64,000 bases of DNA. Origin: Apoderus coryli. Its lineage: Eukaryota; Arthropoda; Insecta; Coleoptera; Attelabidae. The stretch is from NCBI GenBank assembly GCA_911728435.2, contig OU452199.1:186001-250000 (forward strand). Reading direction: 5' to 3'. Each line of letters starts with the position of its first letter. Position 1 is the first letter of the stretch. Shown here piece after piece: positions 49,414 through 60,598 of this stretch. Made by a program: the position numbers and the translations under genes. The notes under the pieces were generated by a model. It saw only the letters and a program-made list of their open reading frames with translations, was not told the DNA's origin and did no database searches.

Positions 49414-49468
49414 GAGATGTACCTGAGGAAGGCGAATAAGCCGAAACGTAGTACGTAATTTGACATTG
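49414..49468 (+). ncRNA. Hammerhead-ribozyme-like motif
   Basis: In order: CTGAGGA (49423-49429), stem II GGC/GCC with a GAATAA loop (49431-49442), GAAA (49443-49446), stem III A446-C-G-T pairing with A-C-G-T456 around a 3-base loop, and a UA cleavage dinucleotide (49456-49457). ATGT (49417-49420) can pair with ACAT (49463-49466) as an outer stem I across an internal loop. All invariant core bases of a type I hammerhead are present. Such ribozymes sit in Penelope-like elements and retrozymes; no Penelope RT was found nearby. Confidence 0.5.
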
Positions 49469-49469
49469 A

Positions 49470-50015
49470 AATAAACATATTTCAAAAGGAAAAAAATTTG
49501 CTTAGAAGAACCTTAAAACCCAAGAAAGAAAAAGAATAAAAAAACTGTAACAAGGTTCAAGAAAAAGACATTACTACAATCCATTAATAAACATCTCTAT
49601 GGTAAGAATTTTTTATTTGTTACTTAAATGGTTCTCACTAAAATTTTGAAAATAAATGGAAATAAAAAATAAATATGACACCAAAAATTGTAATAAATGT
49701 TGATTTTTTTGAAAATGTTTGTTTCATTTTATATTTCCTTAAAAAAAAATTCCTTCTACTCAAATTTCCTATTATAATAAAGACCATATTTTAATAACCT
49801 ACTGAAGTTATTAAACTATTCTTTACAATTGAAACTAAAATCAAGAAGTTAAATTAACTTCTTATATAACTTTTAACTTTATTGTCATGAAAGAATCACA
49901 AAAGTTCTTGTAGACAAAGTCATATTAAAATAATATATAACAAAGACAAATACAAAAGATTAATGTAATTAATCGTTTGAAACACAATATAACAAAAATA
50001 TTTTAAAAATATACG
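49470..50015. other. Intergenic AT-rich stretch
   Basis: No coding or repeat signal recognised beyond A/T-rich runs. Confidence 0.35.
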
Positions 50016-50019
50016 TAAA

Positions 50020-51480
50020 CCTACTACATTATGTTGTCAGTGTTAGTAGGAAGGCAAGAGTAAAATCTCAAATCCCCCAAACATTCATGAAGTAAAATAT
50101 GTAAATAATAACACAACATAAATATATATATAATTGCAAGTAGCAGAACAGAAAAAATATAATACATTAACATCATCAAACCAAGCCAAAAGCAGACCAA
50201 CACAACAAAATTAAAACAAACACTACCACGCATCAGCAAAGTAGTCCTCCAGTGTGTAATAGGCCTTCTCAAGAAGAACGCGCTGAACAGCCTCCCTAAA
50301 TTGCTTGGGATTTTTTACAGCCGTCAAGTTTGGCGACAAATGATTGTACATTCTGAGACTGTCATAAAGGAGTGATTTCTTTACCAAGGCAGACCTCGGT
50401 ATAGGCAAGTGCACCCGCTGAACTAGTCTCGTGGGATAAGGGTGACTAGGTGGAGCTGAGCTATTAATGTTTCTTACATTTTTATGAATAAGACATACAG
50501 TTTCTAAAATGAAAAGTGATATAAGAATATTCGGTGTTTTTTGAATAATTCTCTACAACTTGCAGTAAAATCTGTCTTACACATATAACGAACAGCCCGC
50601 TTCTGCAGTGTAAATATACTCTTAAACAAAGTTTGGCTACAAGTACCCCAGAACGCTATTCCATATCGAAAATACGCCTCCACTAAAGAAAAATCCACAT
50701 TTCGTGCAACTTTCAGTCCAAAAGCCCCTGACACAACTCTCAAATCATAACAGCCAGATGAAACCTTCCTGCCCAACAGTTTAACATGTTCATCAAACTT
50801 AAGCTTTAAATCAATTTGGAGTCCCAAAAATTTAACACAATTAGGACTATTAATATGGTTATCCTCAAATAGGAAATCATCAAATTTAAAATTAAAAGAT
50901 AATACATGTGTTTTTGATAAATTAAATGAGAGATAATTCGAATCGAACCATTCCTTTAACTTTCCCAAATCACTTCGAATGTTTTCTTTCACAACATCAG
51001 CATCTCTATCATGCCAAAGGAGTGTCGTATAATCCGCAAACAGCGTAAAGCTTCCCGTTAGTCCAATAGTGGTAATATAAAGAAGAAAAAGAATAGGACC
51101 CAAAACAGACCCCTGTGGCACTCCGCAAGGCACACACATACTATCAGACACAACACTCCCAAACCTGACCAATTGCCTTAGGTCAGTCAAATAACAATGA
51201 AACCAGTCCAAAGGTGCACCCCTAACACCATAAAACTCAAGCTTCCTGAGAAGGATGCTGTGATCTACACAAACGCCTTTGAAAAATCGCAAAATACTCC
51301 GGCAACTGCTCTATTCTCATTGAGCTAGGAATAAACATTCTCGAGAAAAGAAAATATGGCATCCGAAGTGCTCCTGGCGCTCTGGAAGCCAAACTGCTCC
51401 GATGTTATTATATTATTGGCTCTGAGAGAACTGAGGACGACTCCTCGCTTTTCGACAAGCTTTTCGATTATTTTGGAAAA
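50020..51480 (-). mobile_element. LINE (family 4) RT fragment with mutated catalytic box
   Basis: Minus strand: ITSEQFGFQSARSTSDAIFS near 51400, a frameshift near 51290, then [53 protein letters not shown] at about 51030, SKTHVLSFNF and LVEAYFRYGIAFWGTCSQTL. The C-terminal tail follows at 50414-50223. The catalytic F-A-D-D is F-A-D-Y, so the polymerase is dead. 5'-truncated. Confidence 0.85.
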
Positions 51481-52487
51481 AGTTGACAGTAAAGATATGT
51501 GTTGAATGAGACATATTATCTACAAATTTTAAGGGGACATTAAGTTTTTTGTTGACGAATATGAAATTTATTTAAAAATATGCAACCAATAATGCATAGC
51601 AGGTTACATACAATTACTTAGTATAATTTGCAATATTTTGTATTATTATTATTATAAACATATTACTTTAATATTCGGGTACATGATATAATTCAGTATA
51701 TCTTATAATTTAAGATTTAAAAATAGGCCAGCCGATATTTATATTGATTCATGAATATTCAAAGAGTTAAAAATGTTAATCTATAATAATAAAAAAAAAC
51801 CTACCAATCACGTTTTAAATCTATTACACTACCTGATTTCAAACAAGGTCATTTAAGAATCATTTTTTATTATTTAATTTGAAATAACTATCACTTTTAC
51901 ATAACAAAATATTAAGCATTCTAAAAAGAAGTCTATCAAGGGTCTTTGTCAAGACCCAAAACCAAGAATTTGTGCATAAAAAAAGTTATATTGAAACGTA
52001 ATTTCTTCGAAAAGTTAAGTATATGATAGGATTTGTAATAAATAGAATACTTACTTCAGCAAATTCGGAGGAATTAAGAGTTAGCCTCTCCTAAGCTTTG
52101 TCTGTAACATTTTAAAATTGGACATAGCCTAGTTGGGGTTAACTGTCTTTTCCTCAAACGTCAACATCCTTAATTAAGTTATTAGAGTGTATGGAATTGT
52201 TTTATGATAAATAAATAAATAACTAACTTAACATAAAGTTTAAAAAATACCTTTAAAATTTCAAATTTTGAGACTGCAATGTTATATGTCAATGCCATGT
52301 GTCGGTACGTCATTCACAATGCAGCTGTCATTCCTTCTATTCAACTTCCCTTTATTAGCTGTATCATAAACACCATATATATCAGCAATTTTCACTCACT
52401 TGTCTAAAACTGACCACCCCTTACAAATTTGTTCGAAAGTTAAATGAAAAATTTAGCAACAAAATACTTTATTGCCAATCTAATTTT
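51481..52487. other. Intergenic AT-rich stretch
   Basis: No gene or recognisable element. Confidence 0.35.
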
Positions 52488-52565
52488 GACAGTTTCTTGT
52501 TAATAATTGGGTGCATCACCGTAAGGTGGCGGTCATACCGAGAAGAGAGAGAGACAGTTTCTTGT
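52488..52565 (+). mobile_element. 52-bp retrotransposon scrap with 13-bp target duplication
   Basis: GACAGTTTCTTGT at 52488-52500 and 52553-52565 flanks 52 bases that end in an (AG)n tail, like the RTE tail at 16072. It is best read as the extreme 3' end of a retrotransposon, inserted after very early termination. Confidence 0.7.
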
Positions 52566-52900
52566 ACTTTTTACCTTTGAATATAATTCAATGCTCTTTA
52601 CAATGAAAAATCGAAGTTTGGTGAGTGGCTGGAAATCATGTCACATCAGGCCAACTGAACTGAATTGTAAGGATATACCGCCTACTCAAGTTATCCTTAG
52701 ACAAGGCAGAGAGATCTTATCTTTCTTCATCTTTAGCTGAACTGATGTGGCATGTTCACCTGTGACTTAGGTCATGCCGTATTGGTCTTGAAAATTTTTC
52801 TAATACCTTACTTTTATACCATCTGTATAATAAACCTTTGTATATAGTCACTGTAGACTTGCCTATGCCAAGTAGTTATTGACTACAGTCGTGGGTGCTG
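52566..52900. other. Intergenic stretch, nothing recognised
   Basis: Moderately AT-rich, no open frame or repeat end of note. Confidence 0.35.
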
Positions 52901-53644
52901 GCGGATACCACAGAAATCTTATATTATATATATATATACTCTAGAATGATAATCCCGTAGTACAAAAATGTAACCAAAAGTGTAGAGCTGTCCATAATGC
53001 GCATGATCACCAGTCACTTATTTTTCAACAGGACCGGCTTTGATTAAATGTAATATTACTGTTATAGGTATATTTAAAATTAAATTTTACCATTTGGTAA
53101 TTCAAATAAAAAAATGGAATAAAGGAATTTAAGAAATAAAAAATTACATTAAATATATAAATACTTTATTGTCTAACAGGTACAACCCAATAATAATAAA
53201 TCTAAGCAGAAACGAGAAATAAGTAAAAATTCTAATATTGGAAAATATCGTAAGGACTTGAGCATTCTAATTATTTATTTTATTATTATATAATATTTGT
53301 TTGTTTATACAACCACCTTAGGCCTCTTACCTCTCTACAGCCTTCAAAGAAGGGGTGCAAGAAACAGTGATTTCACGAATATTTTCCGTGTCCATGTAAA
53401 CCACTTCCATATCATCCGTACTACTCGCAATAGTATTTGGTGACAAAACATGGTTGGTAGAACTTTTATTCTCAGCAATTTCATGGAGGATTCTATAATT
53501 AAGTATATTCCAGTTTAACAACAGAATTCAAACGAACTTTGTATACCTACACAACGTAGGAAATATATTCTTGACATACATATCATGCATTTTTGACTGA
53601 CTGCTTTTAAGTAAACAGTGTCTTGATAACAAACGATTAAGAAT

Positions 53645-53890
53645 TTAACTTCCACTCTCATTTACATAATCTCTTCTTTTCAACAAAAGTTTGGGAACTG
53701 CATCGGGTACGAGGGTGATCCTCTTGCCGTCTTCTCTACAAATGATATCTTCTGCAGCGAAATGCTTACTGCATATGACATTCCCATCACATACATTTTC
53801 TGTACTAGGATCCCAATGCCCGCATCCAAACATCATGTCTTTTTTTTGTCAAGCTAAAAATGAGTATCATGTCAATGGTATCATATTGAC
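53645..53890 (-). pseudogene. THAP-domain exon remnant, copy 2
   Basis: Encodes [28 protein letters not shown] and [20 protein letters not shown]. It is nearly identical to copy 1 and shares the same upstream frame break, so the damage predates the spread of this subfamily. Confidence 0.65.
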
Positions 53891-53963
53891 TCAAACTGAG
53901 ACTGTTAGAAACCCGAAACAATAACTTACTGAAAATATTTAATACCAGGAATGATACTTTCAT

Positions 53964-56835
53964 CAAAGATTAATCTACACAATAGATAGTCAGCCCAATG
54001 CATTAAAATCAGAACATCTCTAAGTATGCCTGCCACTACGTGGCGTAGACTAGCGTGTAAAGCATTGAGCAGTATTGTCACAGCCAGAAACCGTTTTGTA
54101 GTTTATTAATATCAAAAACAAAACGCAACGTATAACAATTATTTAGATCATTTGCAACAGATATGCACCGGCAATGCTGTATTGTCAGAGAGAGAAATTG
54201 ATGAAATTCTGTATTAATCTGGAGGGGATACGCAGGGAGGGTAGAAAAAAAAACAAGCGAATGTGGTGTGTGTCGTGCTGTTGCCAATTCGTCGGTAAAA
54301 GAAACACACAGGGTGATTTATTACAAGTACAGTATTGAAATAAAAGCCTAATCTCTATGAATTAAATTTAATATAATAATATTTAATCCATGTCATACAT
54401 GTTTCAAGACTAGACCAGTCCCATGATCAGTGGCGAACAATCGTTAAATGAAAAGCTTTTAGATAGAAACATACTTTTGACTAAATATTTCACGTAGACA
54501 ATGTGGCAAAGATGTAACAAGATTGTTGTAGATCTTATAATACCTATAATAAAAAAATTATCAGTGCTACCTATATTATATTAGGTATACCTATTATAAT
54601 AGTCTGTCTCTTCATCAGGTATAAGTTCCACTTTATCGGTTTAGGTACTTAAATTTTACTTCTTTTTAATGTTTCTTCGGGTAAATAATAAGTTCGGTAG
54701 GAATAGGGCTTTGGGTATGAAACAAAAAAGATAGAAAATAGAAATTTGATATAGGGGTAGTTCTAAGCATTTACAAGTTTGTGACGTGTAGCGATTTTCG
54801 ATGCCGCCCCCGGAGGTATACATGAGGGCGGCGCAATGCCGTTTTAAATATCTCGTATCGCTTTCTTGGAAAATAAAAAATTGTAACTGATAACTGAAAC
54901 TTAGTACTTAATACGTGGGCGTAAGAGGTAAGGTCACTTCACAGGTCTCTATTAATGAAAGAAAGTTAACATTTTGAGCATCTGCGTAAAATTAAATGTA
55001 TCCGTTTGGTGGGTAGTTTTGATTACAATAAGTCGGTGCCAAGCCCAAGCCCGAAACAAAATAAATCTATATTTACCTACTACCTATTTGGCTTGGTACC
55101 GACTATTATGTGCATTGTTGTCTTTTGAATGATATTTGTATTTTGTTATTTTTCGTATTTTTTATTAGTTCTTTTGACAGCTCTGGTGTCATCAATACAC
55201 CTGTATCCCGAATTGCACCAAATTGCGATGCTATTGAACAAGCATATAATCCTAAATATAATATTCTTTTTGAACTACCTGTATCTCGAAAACCAAGCCG
55301 TAGCGGACCCATGTACATATGAAATTTGTATCTTAAAATTAGTCAAAGAATCACCCTTTAAAGTTTGTACAAGTACTTATGCAACACCCTGTATACATAG
55401 ATACTTTGATTTGCAATTTGCAAATCTGTCAAACTAGGTAATGCTGTTTTTTTTATTTACTTTCAAATATGGTGTTATGTAATTGTATTCAAATTAAATG
55501 TTTGGGGATGATATTTACGAGTTTTATTTTTTTATATAGAGAAACTGTTATTCAGTTTTTAAGGATCAATCTGAAGCAGACGATTGTACTTGTTAAAACA
55601 TGAAAAAAGTTATTGTCGTGATACTTTTAACACCCTGTTGGTGGGTTTTTAAAGCTTTTTACGAAACGTGTTAACAATACAATCTACATAAATCGTTAGT
55701 TTTTTAAAGTTTTATGATCATTGCACAAAAACCAATATTAGGGAGACTGTAAGTTTTTTTTTCAATTCGGCGTTGCAGAATTTGAACCTAATTGTGATAA
55801 TTGTGTTATTTTACTAGTATAGATATTTTTGAGTAAATTAATTCGGTTATAATCGATGAGTAGAATCTTTGGAGTAAAATACATTTCACAAAAACCCTGA
55901 ACCATATTTCTCAATAGATTTAAATTTTCATTAAAAACAGATTAAAAATTCTAATTTTTTACATCCTGCATTTCGAAACCGTATTTTTTTAAATAATTAT
56001 TGTCATGCTGGAAATTTCAAACCTTATTTACTTCAGCAACTTGTAAAAAGCACAGCCTTTTTAATATTAACATTTCTTAAAATCGATATTACGCGATAAC
56101 GATGACTTTCTATCAATATCACAGAAGGATACATTTATTACGTATATAATTTGTTAGATTTTACATCTCCGAATTGAAACACACGCAAAAAATGTGCATA
56201 AAAAAGTTAGGGTAGCATTTCACGCCTGTATGCCCCTTTAATTTACCCGCCTCTGAGATTTATTTTTTCATAATGTTAACGACAAGTTGAATCTGCTGTT
56301 TGAGTTTGATCCTTAAAACTGAATCAGGTAATAACCGGAAGTCCTATCTATAACGCCAAATTTCGTTAATTTAAATATAACTTTTTGATGCATCCTTATA
56401 TCCGAAATTTAAAATTAAATGACTAAAATAATATTATTTTAGTCATTTAAAATTATTGTCTAAAACATTTAATAAACCAGCCCTGTATATTTATACTATT
56501 ATAGTAATTTCTTTTATTTTCGTCCATACACATTAATCTTTGCGTAGATAGGTATAGGTATACCATATAATTTTAAACAAAAACCACTGCTGCATAGTAG
56601 TACATATATGATACCTATAATATAAAAACAAACTCCCACCTCGTAGGGGAAAGTATACTCGTCCTTGTCTAGCATTGCCCATATGATTATTTTATTTCAA
56701 CACAATACATATAACGCCATCTACAATTTCCATGGTTGCATGTTTTTCTAATAGATGTAGCTCGTGTCGAGACAGTTTCAATTTTTGTTTTATTTCCCAT
56801 ATACGCTGACTATCTATTGTGTAGATTAATCTTTG
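53964..56835. mobile_element. Unclassified 2.87-kb element with 30-bp inverted ends
   Basis: Begins CAAAGATTAATCTACACAAT (continuing AGATAGTCAG) and ends in the inverse. It interrupts P-like copy 2 with a 7-bp duplication CTTTCAT at 53957-53963 and 56836-56842. Copy 1 supplies the empty site. No open frame over about 100 codons is convincing. Inside are a 54395-54440 minus-strand motif like the ribozyme-like hairpin at 25557, a pair of inverted 17-18-bp sequences at 55030-55110 (TCGGTGCCAAGCCC.. / GGCTTGGTACCGA), and TACAGGGTG-type scraps near 54308 and 55385. Confidence 0.8.
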
Positions 56836-57523
56836 CTTTCATTTTTACACCACAACACTATACACCTCATTGTTTGGTAAATAAACAAACTACCAAACCA
56901 AAATAACAAATATTAAAAACAATTTTAATCACAAATAGGTATATCTATCAACAATTAAAATATACCACGCATAAACCCATAATTCAATTATAAAACCTAT
57001 CTGAATTGTTGTGAAGCCGACTCTGACAGATATTCCCACTACGAGAAATGTCATTTGCGAAAATAGACGCTGTTGCGAAATCTCCTAAATTTAATAAGAT
57101 TTGGAAAAAAATGTTTCGTTCATATTGCTGAAAACTAAACAGTATTACAATTTTACCGATAAAATTGAATTATTTGATTTTGTCAAGCAGTTTCGTATGA
57201 CGCAACATATGGATTTATTTATAAAACAGATATGTCGCATAAATTCTGTAAGGCGAACGACAAAATAGTTTTAAATATGGCAGCTCTGTACTGAAAATAA
57301 GTGACTGAGGAGCATGCGTAGTTCGAGAAAACTCTGCATACCCGTTACACTTTTTGGTATTCGGCTGGATTTAATTAGCATTCTAGAGTACATATATAAT
57401 ATAAGATTTCTATGGCGGATACAGTCGACGACCGTGGTTCGGATTCCACGCTAAACTGTAGGTCCATACTTACGCTAGCTGGATGTCAATTCCATGACAA
57501 GATGCCACTAATTGAAAAAAAAA

Positions 57524-58161
57524 CAGGGTTGCCAATTTGTAATTACTCACATTTGTACTGGTCTGTAAGTAAAGGCATTGTCTTAAAAAGACAATGGTAA
57601 AGGGCAATATTTGTGAGTAATCGGGAGGTCAGTAGTATAACTAATATATTCTTGGTCATGGTAGTAATGAAAAAGTTGATTTGATAATTTATCGAATCTG
57701 TTTAGTATTTAAAAATCTAAATTAAACCTTTTATGCGCTCTATCACTGATAGCAATATTGCACTTTTTAGAATTACAGCGTCCTCTACTCAGAAAAATAA
57801 ACACACATAGAAATGTCATCTAATTTCAAAATTTGTCTTCATAACATAAAGGTCAATATTTACCTTTTTAATGACAGAAGGAGTGTTGTAAACAAAAGTC
57901 AGTGGCGTACTATAATTCTTTTGAAATCGTAGTTGCAGTTTCCAATAATAAATACATTCCTCTATTACTTTGTCACTGTAACGCAGCTTTTGATATTTGG
58001 CATCATTGCACCCAACAGAAAAAAACACTATGCACGTTTAAGTTGTGTTTTTTAACTTCTATTACAAAATTGAGTAAAAATAGTCGATATTTTGAGTTAT
58101 GAGTAATCCACAAAAGTTTCGAGAGTAAACCATTAAAATAAACGTCCAGTTGGCAACCCTG
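57524..58161. mobile_element. 0.64-kb MITE-like element with CAGGGTTGCCAA ends
   Basis: CAGGGTTGCCAA at 57524-57535 and its inverse ending at 58161, with AATTACTCA-like subterminal sequence at both sides. No clear target duplication. Non-coding. It ends about 230 bp upstream of the translin start codon. Confidence 0.5.
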
Positions 58162-58389
58162 CTTATAATGATAATACCAAATACCACCAACCACCAACAA
58201 AGAAGAAATATTGTTTGTTTTGATTATATTATGTTTTGTATTTTGTTTACTAGTGTTTAGTGTTTAAAATAAACACAGGCAAAAAATCTTTATTCTTTGA
58301 TACAAATTAAAAGTGTGAAACTAATCGTTATTTCATTTAATAATTTATCTATCAATATTTTTAAGCATAATTATTGTGATTCTCGCAAT

Positions 58390-59360
58390 ATGTCAACACC
58401 AAATAAAATTATAACGAATATATTTTCACCATTCCAGGAATATTTGACTGCCGAACAAGATACCAGAGAAGTACCCACTTATAGTAACTGTTGTTCCTAA
58501 TTTATTGATCTAATGTAATTTATATTTCAAGGAAATTCGAAACATTGTAAAGAACATTGAAAAACCACTTCGTGAAATTGCTACACAACTACAAGTTATT
58601 CATCAGGAAAGTGATTGTGAAAAAGGTAAATACACGCATTCTTTGTAGTAAATCTTTATTAGAGTTTCTTGTCTCTCGTAATTTGTAGTTCACGCTGCAT
58701 GCCTCAAGGCAAGAGAAATATTCCAGCAAGTCCGAGAAGGCTATCAAGCATTAGACAAAATCGTACCTAATGGGCAATTTTTCCGGTATAACGATCATTG
58801 GAGGTATCCTACCCAACGTTTATGTTTCTTAGCTGCTCTAATTGTATATATAGAGAGTGGAGTTTTGATTGATAAGACCACCACATCACAAATCCTGGGC
58901 AGTAAGCATTTCCGTAATGCACACATTGCCACTCGCTAATTTTTAAATAATTTTAGTACACGATACCATAACAATTCACTTGGAATTAGAAGATTATTTA
59001 ATGGGATTACTTAATTTGGCATCAGAACTTGTAAGTACTTAAGGTATTACATTTGAAAATTATTTCCTAATTCAAAAAATAATTTAGTCTAGGTATGCTG
59101 TGAACTCAGTCACATACGGAGATTACTGTAAGCCATTGCAAATCTCGCATTTCGTTGCTGAATTAAATGCAGGATTTCGTTTGTTAAATTTGAAAAATGA
59201 CTCCTTGCGTAAGCGTTTCGACGCATTAAAATACGATGTGAAGAAAATTGAGGAAGTTGTGTATGATTTGTCCATCAGAGGTTTGACAAACACATCAAAT
59301 AACGATGAGCCTACTAACAAGGAGGAATGTTCGGTGTCATGTGAAAATGAAACTTCGTAA
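58390..59360 (+). CDS. Translin
   Basis: Five exons, consistent phases, 735 nt (244 aa): 58390-58470, 58532-58625, 58689-58901, 58957-59030, 59088-59360. Diagnostic blocks: IFSPFQEYLTAEQDTREEIR, CLKARE, FRYNDHWRYPTQRLCFLAAL, IHLELEDYLMGLLNLASELS, VTYGDYCKPLQISHFVAELN and GFRLLNLKNDSLRKRFDALK with YDVKKIEEVVYDLSIRG. The size is near the usual 228-235 residues, plus a short acidic tail. Translin is a helical single-stranded nucleic-acid-binding protein that forms rings and, with Trax, the C3PO nuclease that helps activate RISC. Introns are tiny (53-63 bp), unlike the DPP10-like gene. The first donor (GTACCC) is weak but the phase and family sequence agree. No transposon lies inside the gene. 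Confidence 0.93.
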
Positions 59361-59368
59361 TTTATTCT

Positions 59369-59374
59369 AATAAA
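59369..59374 (+). terminator. Poly(A) signal of translin
   Basis: AATAAA 9 bases after the stop codon. Confidence 0.6.
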
Positions 59375-59399
59375 ACATTGTGAAATTTGTGTTAATTGT

Positions 59400-60598
59400 T
59401 TTTATTTATAACTCTAAACTCCTTAATTGAATCCTTTCCTGCTTAACAATTGCAAATTTTAACCATTTAAACGTAATGGAACTACAACACTTCTTCTTCC
59501 AGTAAATGGCCTCATCCACTACAGCACTTTCAATACTTCTGCTTCTGAACGTCAAAAACAGAAACACAAGAGGTTAAAAACTATTAAATACATGTTGTTC
59601 AGGGTAGGCATACTACAGCATATATTGTGAACCACGTCTAATAGGCTTGTTCCCACATCGTAAGTATGTGGAGCTAAATCCAAATGTAAACAAATAAAAC
59701 TAAAAAGCATGGCAAATCGGGCAATAGTTTTCAAGACAATTTGCTTGATTAGTAAGTAATCTTCTGAATTTCATTGTTCAATCCAATTTAGTATTCAGTT
59801 AAAAAAATAAATAACTTCAAGAAAAGAAGAAGAAGAATTGATCGTCTCATTAACACGTGTTGTCTGTTACCTCATTTCCGCTAATTATACCCCCCTCCCC
59901 TTTCACTGAAATAGACAAATTTGACATCTATCAAAAGTTTGATTAGTTAAAATTTTCAAAAGTTCATGTTTGATATTTTTATTATTGCAGCCATAATTAA
60001 ATTATATTTTAAAATGAGCATAATTAATGCAATTACTGATTATTTACATTAAAATTAATAGAAGAAAACCAGCATTCGGCAACATTCGTGTTTAAAGACC
60101 ACATATCGGGATTCGCGCTACTACGCAATAGTCAAAACAAATACTTTTGCTACATTAAAAGTGGATTTATTTTAATTAAAATTAATATATAATTTCAACA
60201 ATCTATTTCATAAAATCAAAGTGTATTTATAGTGTGTTAATTTTATATTACATTTGACTATTAATGTTTATAAACAAAATGTGGTATCTGGCATGAATGG
60301 GCCGCTCTCCCAACCCTTGCGTACTCGGTTCCCGCGCACTGCGTGTTAACTAGTAAATTTATATGGTTCCATGGCAGAGCCGCCATGATGGCTTTCTGTA
60401 TTACACGCTCAACATGCAAAGTTTCAAAGTTGTTTTATTGTATTTGTGACTGAGTGCGTGTAAATAAAAACAATGGGAACATACTAAGGAATACGAAGAA
60501 TCGTTTAGTGCCCGTCTCGGACGGTCCGAGCGGCGGATACCACGTATTTAGGAAGTTTTTATGTTGGCCTTGTCGTGTGTTTTGTGCTGTCAACAAAT
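59400..60598. other. Intergenic region and E(Pc) 5' region
   Basis: No coding region recognised. Sequence from about 60280 is less AT-rich (GGGCCGCTCTCCCAACCCTT; GTCTCGGACGGTCCGAGCGG at 60512), suggesting the promoter and 5' UTR of the downstream gene. GGTCCGAGCGGCGGATACCA near 60522 resembles the flank of P-like copy 2 (GGCGGATACCACAG) over about 10 bases, probably by chance. Confidence 0.4.

Larger units (their letters stand above)
52909..57414 (-). mobile_element. P-element-like transposon with THAP exon, copy 2
   Basis: Same ends as the copy at 28392 and a perfect but different 8-bp duplication GCGGATAC at 52901-52908 and 57415-57422. Without the insertion at 53964-56842 it is about 1.63 kb and aligns end to end with copy 1 with scattered substitutions and a shorter (AT)n tract. 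Confidence 0.85.

Noticed and set aside
54395..54440. Functional hammerhead in the 2.87-kb element
   Set aside because: The core reads CTGATCA, losing an essential G, so only structural kinship with the 25557 motif is claimed.
57412..57600. Plus-strand 62-codon frame starting ATGGCGGATAC
   Set aside because: It begins inside the last bases of the P-like element and its target duplication and runs into a MITE end; chance frame.
60575..60598. Upstream in-frame ATG as the E(Pc) start
   Set aside because: The eight extra residues (MCFVLSTN) are absent from the conserved family start MSKLSFRAR.
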